Source: Chrysomallon squamiferum (lineage: Eukaryota > Mollusca > Gastropoda > Neomphalida > Peltospiridae). Taken from it: a stretch of DNA of 64,000 nt. The position numbers were made by a program, and so were the translations under genes. How positions within the stretch are numbered: position 1 is the stretch's first letter; each line of letters starts with the position of its first letter. The stretch is from NCBI GenBank assembly GCA_012295275.1, contig CM022672.1, forward strand, positions 32,883,999 through 32,947,998, read 5' to 3'. Below the pieces are notes generated by a model. That model saw only the letters and a program-made list of their open reading frames with translations. It was not told the DNA's origin and did not search any database. Below are positions 50,034-60,862 of this stretch, piece by piece.

Positions 50034-51005
50034 CTCTCATGAAATATTGAATATGAAAATGAATATAGGAAAGAAGGGGTTGAGAATCTTTAACCATTTA
50101 AGTTTGAAAAAAAGATGTATATATATTTATGTATGTATGTATGTATGTATGTATGTATGTATGTATGTATATGTATATATAGAGAGATAGAGAGATAGAG
50201 CTATATATATAGCACATGTTGATAATGTAACTATGTATCCTCTACAGAAAAATGCCTGTGAGGAGCTGAAGGATTCGCCATCGCTGTTTGCGTCTGCTCA
50301 GTGTATAGGGTACAGAGGTGAGAGAGGGAAGCTTACAAACGAGATGTGTTTCCCTTCAGACAAAACAGTCATTCGACAAGTGAAACAGCTAGTTAAAAAA
50401 CACAAAGTTAAAGCTGTGTTTGTGGCTTCAGACAACAGATACTTGATCAAAGAATTTTCAGAAGCTATGAAGAAGGTAAGATAAAATGTCTAAAGTGTTG
50501 TTACTGTTAATAGTTGCTGTATTAATTATAAATATATATAAGTAATTTATATATTGGGTTGTATTGTATAATAAAGCAAAAAACAATTTTTTTTAAATTC
50601 AAACATTAAAACTTGTAAAGAAATAGATTACAAATTTTTCCAATAATAATAAATGTATTTTTAATAATAATTTTTATTTTTTTTAGTCTGGTCAAGTTTT
50701 TGCAATAATAATAATTATAACTGCAATTAACAGGAATAAATAATAGTAATAATAATTGTATTTTTAATAATAATAATAAAAAAAAAAATTTTTTTTTTTT
50801 TTTTTTTTTAAAACAGGTAAAGTTTGTGAAGCAGTCAGGTGACCCAAGTCCACATGTTGACCTGGCTGTACTGGGAAAAGCTGATTATTTTATAGGAAAC
50901 TGTGTTTCAACTTTCACAGCATTCGTCAAACGAGAAAGAGATTCTAACAATCTGCCATCGTCTTTCTGGGCTTTTAAACCAAAAGACAAACGTGACGAAC
51001 TTTGA
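45841..51005 (+). CDS. POFUT1: GDP-fucose protein O-fucosyltransferase 1, copy A (7 exons)
   Basis: Exons 45841-45952, 46240-46355, 46874-46991, 47517-47694, 49079-49274, 50248-50475 and 50817-51005 join in frame to 378 residues, close to the usual 380-390. POFUT1 transfers fucose from GDP-fucose to Ser/Thr of folded EGF repeats (Notch, Delta, Serrate) in the ER lumen. A hydrophobic N-terminus of about 25 residues fits a signal peptide, then [19 protein letters not shown]. Later come [27 protein letters not shown] (the Arg, residue 235 here, is at the position of the catalytic Arg240 of known enzymes), VFVASDN and [18 protein letters not shown]. The six C-terminal Cys expected for the disulfides are visible. 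The protein ends KRDEL, an ER-retrieval signal. The acceptor GTGTAG and a CAA-repeat leader sit just before the ATG, implying an upstream 5' UTR exon. Every junction is GT/AG and phase-consistent. Confidence 0.95.
46240..46355 (+). CDS. POFUT1: POFUT1-A exon 2
   Basis: 116 nt; acceptor TTCCAG, donor TCG|GTAAAC. Encodes [20 protein letters not shown] and WVEYR. Confidence 0.92.
46874..46991 (+). CDS. POFUT1: POFUT1-A exon 3
   Basis: 118 nt; acceptor GTGCAG|GTGCCA, identical in position to copy B (an alternative acceptor six bases upstream would add Val-Gln). Encodes [19 protein letters not shown] and WPPEERA. Nearly identical to exon 3 of copy B. Confidence 0.9.
47517..47694 (+). CDS. POFUT1: POFUT1-A exon 4
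   Basis: 178 nt; acceptor TTACAG, donor AAAG|GTGATT. Carries the Cys pair FCVV and [18 protein letters not shown]. Confidence 0.9.
48595..48941. mobile_element. hAT-type MITE in POFUT1-A intron 4
   Basis: 347 bp with 14-bp perfect terminal inverted repeats (CAGTGGTTCTCAAA / TTTGAGAACCACTG). It is flanked by 8-bp target duplications with one mismatch, ATGTATAG (48587-48594) and ATGTAGAG (48942-48949). End sequence and 8-bp duplication are hallmarks of hAT transposons. It has no coding capacity, so it must have been moved by a transposase encoded elsewhere. It is absent from intron 4 of copy B, so it inserted after the gene duplication. Confidence 0.88.
49079..49274 (+). CDS. POFUT1: POFUT1-A exon 5
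   Basis: 196 nt; acceptor TTTCAG|ATATCC, donor TTTT|GTAAGT. Holds [19 protein letters not shown] and the catalytic [10 protein letters not shown]. Confidence 0.93.
50248..50475 (+). CDS. POFUT1: POFUT1-A exon 6
   Basis: 228 nt, phase 0 on both sides. Encodes KNACEEL, SAQCIGY, EMCFPSD and [11 protein letters not shown], part of the nucleotide-sugar site. Confidence 0.93.
50817..51005 (+). CDS. POFUT1: POFUT1-A exon 7
   Basis: 189 nt. Contains [16 protein letters not shown] and [11 protein letters not shown], the most conserved POFUT1 signature. Ends KRDEL then TGA. Confidence 0.94.
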   Translation, partial: VKFVKQSGDPSPHVDLAVLGKADYFIGNCVSTFTAFVKRERDSNNLPSSFWAFKPKDKRDEL

Positions 51006-51844
51006 TAACAACTAAACTTTATTTTGTTTTATGTTATTTTTTTTTATAAATCCAAATATATATGAAGTGCTGTTTTTTTTTTTTAAATGTTAAATTTACT
51101 TTTTAATGTATGGGTGTAAAATATGTTTGTGTGTGTGTGTGTGTGTTGTTATGCATATATACTTTTTTAAACAATGTGACAATTTTCAATAATTATATTC
51201 TTAATTTTTTTTCTATCTTACTTACACATTATACATATGTTTTTCAGCATAATTATAAAAATTATTTTTTATATTCTGTCATATTTTTCTGTATCTGTTG
51301 AGGTAAAGCTCGACTTGATGAGAACTCACAAAGGAAATTTAAAAATCTCAGTCTAGGTTATCCTCCTCCTTGTTTCTGTTTTACAGTCAAGTATTAAAAT
51401 CAGAATTCATACATCAACTAAACGTTCACATTTTAACGAAACAAGTGAAACTTGAAAATTCTGTAGTTATTTCTTACATAAACCTAAACTGTAACCAGAT
51501 CTGAAATGTCTCTTTAATATGGGTGATGGTGACTTGTGAACAAGGTGACTATGAATGTAAATATTTTTTTGGTTTAGACTCTACTTGTCAGAATGATCTA
51601 GTTCAGACAACTTGGTGAAATTTGTAAATCTCAAAAAACAATTAGAAGTGTCATGATGCAGGTTTTGTATTTTATTTTTTATTTTTTTATTACTGATAAC
51701 AACAATAATTTTTCTGACCAGAAGCTTTGTGATATCAGTTTTGAATGCTCTGATGGTGTAATTTCCAATTCAGGGTCTGATTTGAATGAACCTGCTGCTA
51801 GTTTTCTTAGACTTTTAGAGTGCTAACACATATTGATGACACGG

Positions 51845-51880
<36 letters not shown>

Positions 51881-52880
51881 TCAAATCATATCTGGTGAAG
51901 GGTAGTTTAGAATAGAATGTAACAAAAAGAAAATATAGATTTATAAACTTTTATATAACTTTTCAGTTTTTTAAAAATGTATTATTGGCATAAGAAAAAA
52001 ATGTATTTTTTATTTTAGTTTTTTTTTTTATTACTGTAGTATCCACTATCTTCAGCACACACACACACACACACACACACATTAACAGAAATAAATCAGT
52101 CTTTACATATTTCAAAATAAGTTTAAAAAAATAAATAAATTATTTTATGGTAACATGTGGATTGTTTCTGTCAAGTTTCAGTTCTATAACACAAAAAGTA
52201 ATTCTTTTTTATTTTCAATCACACGTCCACTTATTTATTCACTTAATAATTAATTTCAAGATCAACGGGTATTTTAAGATTTTTAACAACCACTAATTAT
52301 GTAAAAGGTTGTGTAAAAAGGGGACTATATACCTGTGTGTATGTCAGTGTCAGCGTCAGAGATCTTGCTATATTTTGTAAGAGATGGTGGGCCTGCCATA
52401 CCTTATGGCTTACGACAAGTTCACCCACCATTCATCAGCAATATCCACCACCTGTTTATTCAGACTGGCTGTCAAGTCACTGTTTTGCACTTTTTGGGTC
52501 AGCAGTTCACGTGTTTTGTCCTTAAACAAAATAAATGTAATCTGAAGCAATGACTGTCATATTTACAAAGGGACACAATCCAATTTCTCTGAAATTTGCT
52601 GCAACTCCTCGCAATGCCTGTGTAATTAAGGCTACTGTAGCAGGTGCTTGTGTGGCTGAATTATTGTGCATGAATTTTAGAACATGCAACTGTGTAATAT
52701 TTATGTTATCCTAGATAACTTAAATAATTTTTGTTAAATATTATTTTTGAAAGAAAAAAAGTGCAGTATATAAAAATAATTATTATAAACAGCCCATTGC
52801 CAACTCAACGTCACATTCTCATAAATATTCTTTATCATAACTGCGTGGCAAATTTTTACTTTCAGAGCAATAAAAATGAT

Positions 52881-52923
<43 letters not shown>

Positions 52924-54550
52924 ATATACAACAAATACAGAAGGTTACAAAACAATATATATAATTTTGTATAACTATATTCAAGTAAAGAATATAATTC
53001 ACAGAACAACCAGTCAAAACTTGATACAACAGACACATTGATTTTATTTAACTGCAAATAAAATAAACTTGTTATTTATAGGAGTATTTTTTTTTTGCAA
53101 ACAAGTAATTTGAACATTGTTCACAGAACTTGTACCCCTGAAAATTTTCTGTACCATCCCTTCATTTAACTTGCACCAGTTATATCAGTCCCTGCCATCC
53201 CTTTCACAAATGCTGGGGAGACCACTGTATTTTATATATGTTGTTACCATTTCTATATAAAAGTTTTGGGGGTTTTATTCACAGGGTTATGTTACAGTCT
53301 GTGAACTCAATTATATACAGTTTTTAATTTTGTAATAAAATACGTATTTAGCATTTTATCAAAATATTATTTCTCCACATTGTATCTATTAAATTTATTA
53401 AATGTTTTGGATACTGTTTGTGTTTGTTTATTTTTATTTTTATTTAATTTTTTGTAAGGAACATTTAGATAGAAAATGTTTTGATTATTTTGATTGAATT
53501 TCATACTTGTAATAAAATGATAATATTAACATATATATATATATATATATATGTATGAATGTATGTATATTTATTTGTTACGTATCTGTTTGTATGTGTG
53601 TATGTTATGTATCTGTGTGTGTGTGTGAGAGACAGAGAGAGAGAGAGATTGAGTATTGCACAGTTATATCAAAGATTGGTAGAGAATTAACCAATACTAA
53701 GTCCAAAATCTACTTTAAATCTGCCAAAATTTTATAATTTATATTTGAGTGATAACATGAATGTGCATGGTTATGTGAGTAGCTTATGTAAAATTAATAA
53801 AAATTGGTAAAATAAACTTTTTAATAACTCTCTCTGAAGTAAAATAGCAAAGTTATATGTTGTCATTATAAACTAGAAACAATTAAATTCTTGTTTTAAA
53901 TTATTATTTTTTTGTCTTAATTTCATTAATTAATAACCAACGAATAACACAAGTACACAGAGTTGTATTATTGATCAGAGAAGGAAGCAGATAGCATCAA
54001 AATCAGCAGATGTTGACATTTTTATACTTGCAGTTGATGTTCTAATTTCACTCTGCCTGATTGTGTAGGGTTTTTATGTGTATTTAATATCAGTTGTTTC
54101 AACAGCGTTTTAAAACACTGAGGCTGTCATTGTTCACATTAAATCAGCTGGATTCATTTTTCTTATTTTGAGTGTCATTAACCATATATCCACTATCATA
54201 CCCATTATCTTCCACACACATACACAAACAAACACACACACACACAATAACAGAAAGAAATTAGTCTACATATTTCAAAATAAATAAAATAAAATAAATA
54301 ATGTATTTTTTTTAAAACTGAAAAGTTATATTAAGAGAATTTACAAAATTTTCTTTGACATTTTGTAGTGTTTGCTTCTATATATATATATATATTCCAA
54401 ATTTGGAATCTCCAGCACAAATAATTTTCATGCAGCATCTTGACCTGAATTTTAAGATAGTATGAAAAACAAAATGTGACAAAAAATAAAATTAATTTTC
54501 ATAAACCATATTGCCAATTAATATAGTTAGAGGGGTGATGCTATGCATTA

Positions 54551-54605
<55 letters not shown>

Positions 54606-56330
54606 CTGAGAAATGCACTTTCTCTTGATAAAAAGACCTGAAACGTTCACCTGAAAAAAATAAAGTTTTTATATACATTTTCTAAATTGTTGTGTTAGAA
54701 ACTAAAAGACAGTATTGTTTCTTCAAATTGTCTTTCTTCATTTTTTTGTCTTGTATATCCCTGTAAGTAAAAAACAAAATACTTTTTGACTTAGTTATGT
54801 AAATACAAAATAAAAATGGCTGGACATTGGTCAAAAGAGTATTTTCTTCTCTTTGTGATGGGCAGAACACCATGGATACAAGATAAAATTACAGAAGCTT
54901 AGTCATAAATGTCACAAAGGCTTGAAATATATGTAGCCAAAAATGATATTTGAAATCTGCAGCCAAAACTGATATGTGAAATCTGCAGCCAAAACTGATA
55001 TTTGAAGTCTATAGCCAAAAACTGATATTTGAAATCTATAGCCAAAAGTAATATTTTAAGTATATAGCCAAAACTCATATTTGAAATACACAGCCAAAAT
55101 TCATATTTAATTTATATAGCCAAAACTGATATTTGAAAACTATAGCCAAAACTGATATTTAAAATCTATAGCCAAAATTGATATTTTAAATCTGTAGCCA
55201 AAATTGATATTTGAAATTTATAGCCAAAACTTGTATTTGAACTCTATAGCCAAAGCTGATATTTTAAGTCTTTTACCAATAATTCTGGTGAAAGTCTTCT
55301 GTACATGTGCAAGCAATAAAAATGATAAACTGTGCAATCCAAAGAAGGGCCTGAATCATAAGACAATTTTTTTTTTTTTACCTCTGTGAACTTGTGCATA
55401 AGTCAGTTGTACTTAAATGAACTATCTGGTATTTCACATTTCAAACGTCAAACATAAATCAATACAAACATGGAAGATAATCACCCTATAAAACGACAGG
55501 TATCTCTAATTAACTCACAGGTGTTCTAACAATACCTGATTTTAATCCACATGCTCATATTTATATCCACAGCAGGTTTCAGAACAGTAACAGTTTGAAA
55601 ACTAAACGAATTTATATTACTTTTCAAAGCATCTTGAAAACTAAATGTATTTATACTATTTTTCAAAGTATCTTGCAAACTTACAGGTGAGTTCTTGTTG
55701 TTTCCGAATTTTTAATTTTTGAAATAGTTCTTGATGCTAAATGTACCAGCATATTGGATTATTATGTTACCTTGTTTTAATATAAACAGTGTGGAAAAAA
55801 AACAACTATATTTTATTAATAGTTTTTCTACTAAATGTGTGTATATTTTAATTAACTTTCTTTTTATTTATTTGTTTATTTATTTATTTATTTGTTTGTT
55901 TAATTTATTTATTTTATTTTATTTTATTTTATTTTTTTATTTCAATTTGATATAAATATACTAATATTTAAAAATTATAGAAAAATATAGAAACTATAGA
56001 AAAAACTCAATGTTTGCAATAAAATAAAATCTATTGTTTTGAAATGAACGTATCACTTTTAAAAAATTATAGAAAATATTTTTAAAAAAGTATTGTGATA
56101 AAATAAAAACTATTAGTTTGATATGAATTTATTAATGTTTAAAATTTATAGAAAATATAAATATTAGTGAAAAAAAAGAAACTTTTCTCTTTATTCTTTA
56201 TTTAAGTAGTATCTTTTTTTGTTTCAGTCTGTTTTTAAATCTGATTAAAAGCTAACAGGTATGCTTTTTCTAGATAGATGGATATAGACATACATACTTA
56301 TTGTTTTATTGCAATATTATTTTATTTTAG
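51006..56330. other. spacer between the two POFUT1 copies
   Basis: No exon recognised. Short stretches near 52030-52150 and 54190-54300 resemble each other (CCACTATC, then a CACACA run, then ACAGAAA, TTTCAAAATAA), a trace of old tandem duplication. (CA)n lies at 52055-52081 and 52881-52921, (TTA)n at about 54552-54604. A GC-richer tract at 52320-52690 has a 72-residue frame with no resemblance I can name; it could be a transposon scrap. Confidence 0.5.
54933..55265 (+). repeat. 26-27-bp tandem repeat
   Basis: About twelve units of the form AGCCAAAACTGATATTTGAA plus ATCTAT, with scattered substitutions. Located between the two POFUT1 copies. Confidence 0.92.
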
Positions 56331-56337
56331 GCGCGAA

Positions 56338-56437
56338 ATGTTCTTCATTCAGATGATTTTTGTTCTTGTTTGGATTAAATTGTCAACATCTCTTGAAATT
56401 GACAGCAATGGATATATTGCATACTGTCCTTGTTTAG
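56338..56437 (+). CDS. POFUT1: POFUT1-B exon 1
   Basis: Hydrophobic signal-peptide-like start, then YCPCL. Acceptor TTTTAG lies seven bases before the ATG, as in copy A, implying a 5' UTR exon upstream. Phase 1 donor G|GTAAGT. Confidence 0.85.
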
Positions 56438-56711
56438 GTAAGTTTATAATAGTGCATACATAATATATTCACATGCATTTGTCTACATATTTATACAACA
56501 TATAATAATATAATCTTTAAGATACATATAAATGCGTGTGTATAACATACATATACATAAACACACACACACACACACACATACACACACTTACACACAG
56601 CTAATATATATAACATAACCAATATTATTATTATTTATATATATATATATTATTGATACATTAACAGCCTTTGTTAAAAACAGTCATTTAGTATTATCAA
56701 AGCACTGTGTA

Positions 56712-56780
<69 letters not shown>

Positions 56781-57226
56781 GGCAACAAAAATCATATTTT
56801 TCTCACTCAAGACATTTTTTCTACAAAACTCAACTTCATGGCAACCAGTTCTATCATCATGGGAACTGTAAATAAATGTTTGAAACAACAGTGAATGTAT
56901 TTTCAACGTTTACCCTATTTTTATCTTCTTCTTTTTTTTTTTTTCTTTATATCTATATATATATATAGATAAAAACAGTGTGTAAAAAGTAAAAAGTAAA
57001 AAAAATATATATATTATTCTTCTTTCAGGACGTTTTGGCAACCAAGCAGAACAGTTTCTTGGTTCACTGCATTTTGCAAAATCAATAAATCGAACTTTGA
57101 TCGTGCCTCCATGGATCGAATATAGAAATAAAATGACACCAGTACGGATACATCTATAATAATAACTGAAATTTATTTGTGTGTGAAATAATCATAATAT
57201 GTAAAAGTATATTTATAAATGTGTGT

Positions 57227-57285
<59 letters not shown>

Positions 57286-57609
57286 AATCTTAATTTTTAT
57301 AAATTTTATTAATATTGTTACTATTACTACTGCAACCTCTACTTCAATTACTGATACTACTCTACTTCTATTACCATTACTAGAACTACTACTACTATGA
57401 CTATGACTACTACTACTGCTGGCACACTATCATTATTGCTATTACTATTACTACAGTTGCTACTACTAGTATTACTACTGCTACTACTACTGCTGCTATT
57501 ACAACTATAACTACTGATACTACTACTTGTATTATTACTACTGCTACTACTACCGCCAGTAGTATTACTATTGCTACTACTACTACTATTACAACTATTA
57601 CTACTGATC

Positions 57610-57642
<33 letters not shown>

Positions 57643-57971
57643 ACAGTATTAACTTATAATTTGTTTTATAAAATTATGTTATCATCTTTTCGGATGTAGT
57701 TATTATTATGTTTACTTTATAATAATGGCTGCTTAATTTGCAGATAAACAAACAAAAAAAAAAAAATATTTTCATTTATTTAAGACTACTCTGTTAATTT
57801 GCAGGTGCCATTTGACACCTACTTCAGCATAGAAGCACTGAAAGAGTACCACAGAGTCATCACCATGGAAACCTTCATGAAGCAGTTAGCACCAGAAGTA
57901 TGGCCTCCTGAAAAAAGAGTATGTTAGTATTTTTTTTTTTTTTTTTTTTTATTATTATTATATTTATTGCT

Positions 57972-58022
<51 letters not shown>

Positions 58023-58342
58023 AGGCAAACTTGGCTAGCTCAAGTGTTGCTGTATCAAGAATCTCAATCTGTACAGTTTAGTAAAAAATAACCTTCGAAT
58101 AATCAAAACACTGATATGTTGAAAAAATATTCTTTTTTTCATTCTAAAAAAAATATTTTTAATTTAATTTTAATAATTTATTTGTTGTTAATTTATAATA
58201 ATAATTTTAATTTATGGTCTGTATTACTGTTGTAATTATTATCATCATGTTAATATTATAATTATGATTACTATTATTACCATTATATTATTATTATTAT
58301 TATCATCATTACAGTTATTATTAGTAATAGTGTTATTATTAT

Positions 58343-58380
<38 letters not shown>

Positions 58381-60691
58381 TTATTATTATTATTTCCAGC
58401 TTTCTGTGGCAGATCTAAGTTGATAAAAAAGATTGTGAAACAAAAGTTGGAAACCCATTTGGTCCATTTTGGGATTCATTTGAAATTAATTTTGTTCAGT
58501 CAGAACATTATAATGGAGTATTCAACATCCGAGATCAGAAACACGCTAAAAAATGGAAAGAAAGGTGAACTTTTTTTTATAATAATTTATATACATATAT
58601 ATATATATAAACAAATTAAAATGTTGGTTTATGCAATAAATTAATAACATATTTTGTATGTATTTCTTTTCAAAGTTTATTATCTTTTATTTAGGTTTTT
58701 GTTTCATTTTAAACTGTTATCAAAATTTGTTATAAACAACGGTTTTTTAATTAATTTTTTTTATTTTATACGAACGGTTTTATTAATGAATGGCTGAATG
58801 CAAAATAACCTCAAACAAAAACTATATAAGTTTAATTTACAATGATAACATAATGTTGCGAACAGTGTAGCCACTCATTATAATATAATGCACAGCGATG
58901 GACAATAACATCTTTCTCTGTTGCCAGATATTTTTCCTGTGATCTATATTTCAGCCCTGTCACATTGAACACACAAACACACGCACGCACGCATGCACGC
59001 AGGCACGGACGCACACACAACACACACACATACACATCTCTCTCTTTCTCCCCTGACAAATAAATGCAGACTACTGTTGTTCTTGGTTCTTTAAAAAAAA
59101 AATGTCCCAGAGACTCTGTTTATATTTTGAGTGTCTAGGAGGAATTTCCCAAGTCCCGTAACTCTAAATAAAGAGAAATAACTTGCAGACGGCTTTAATT
59201 GGGTCTACGCTTATTTAATAATAAACACATGTATAATAAAAATAAAAAAAACTGTACACGTTAGTTCAATCTCTCATAAATGTGAGTTGGTCATTTTAAA
59301 TTTAGAAAAACAACTGAATTATAATTCAAAATTTCTTTTGAATGAAGAAAGTTTTATTATCACGATAGAAAATTTCTGTTTACTTTTAAAGCTTCGGTTG
59401 CTGTCATTGCTATTCAGTCAGTGCTGTTTCTACTGTTACAACTACTACCAATACTGCTACTACTACTGCTGCTGCTGCTGCTATCACTATTACAACTATT
59501 ATTGTTGTTAGTTTTGTAATGAGTAACTGGTTACATTTTTTTTTACATTAACATTTGTTACATTTATTTTTCTGTTTATTTTATATTAACATTTTTTTTA
59601 CATTTATTTGTGGAAATTTTTTTCTTTTTTTTTCCCCAGTCACCCAGGTGATGAATTTCCTGTCCTTGCTTTTAAGAGTCCTCCTGCCCAGTTTCCAGCT
59701 CTCGAAAGCAATCACTGGCTTCAGAGGTTTATCAAATGGTCTCATGAATATGAGCAGAAGGCTGAAGATTTCATCAAAACAAAAATCACTGAAAGACCTT
59801 TCCTAGGAATACACCTAAGAAATGGACGTGATTTTGTAAGTTAATTAATTGCTATAATGAATATGTTTAGATAGAGACTGAACTTCAATGAAAACACATA
59901 TACTTATTGAAATCTTGATTTAGTAAGTAATTCATTTTTAATACTTAACACCATTCGAAAATATATGAGAATTGATTCAGATATATTTTGACAATGGATT
60001 ATATTTATTGGCAATTACATTTTGTAAGTTTTTAATATAAATTAATATACACACATATATATTTTGACAATGCACTATATTTATTGGCAACTCAATTTTA
60101 TAAGTTAATTTTTAACATGAAAGTGAGTTAATATGTATTGAACACCACTGAAAATATGAGATTATTTACATATATTTTGACAATATTTTTGACTTTATTT
60201 ATTGATAATGTTGTTTTGTAAGTTAATTAATTTTTTAAAATGAAAGTGAATTAATATATACTCAACACTTTTGAAAACACACCAAGGTGATGCACTGAAT
60301 TTATTGATAACTTGATTTCATCAAAGTAGGGGGTTTGCAATGGCAATAACCAGAGACATTAAACTTCAATGAATTTTACAAGAGAGTTAATGTAAAACTA
60401 AATCAGGAAGATGTGAATGTGAGCACTTTGCAGAAGTCAAAAGCTAAGCAGTATCAGGATGCATCTAGAATCAGCCTCTTTAACCATTTATCTTGCAATA
60501 CCTGTTCAAGATCTCAAACCCACGTGGAAATGATCTTGTTCAGATCTATGGATTAGTGGAAAAAATTTGATTTCTTTTGAAAACAAAGGCACCTTCCACT
60601 ACTGTTTACTTAAAATTGTCTTCTGTTGTATCTACATATCTGAGTATGAGTGTGTTGTCGAGTAAGTTGTATGTTTGTGTGTTTGAGTGTG

Positions 60692-60725
<34 letters not shown>

Positions 60726-60821
60726 AATGAAAAAATAAAAAATCATTTATATTTCTAACAAAAATAATCATTATTTTCATTTATTTTTATTTTATTTATT
60801 TTTATTTTATTATTTTTATTA

Positions 60822-60862
<41 letters not shown>

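Noticed and set aside
52335-52553. 72-residue open frame in a GC-richer tract between the POFUT1 copies
   Set aside because: No similarity to any family I know on either strand, and two overlapping frames are equally open; not evidence of a gene.
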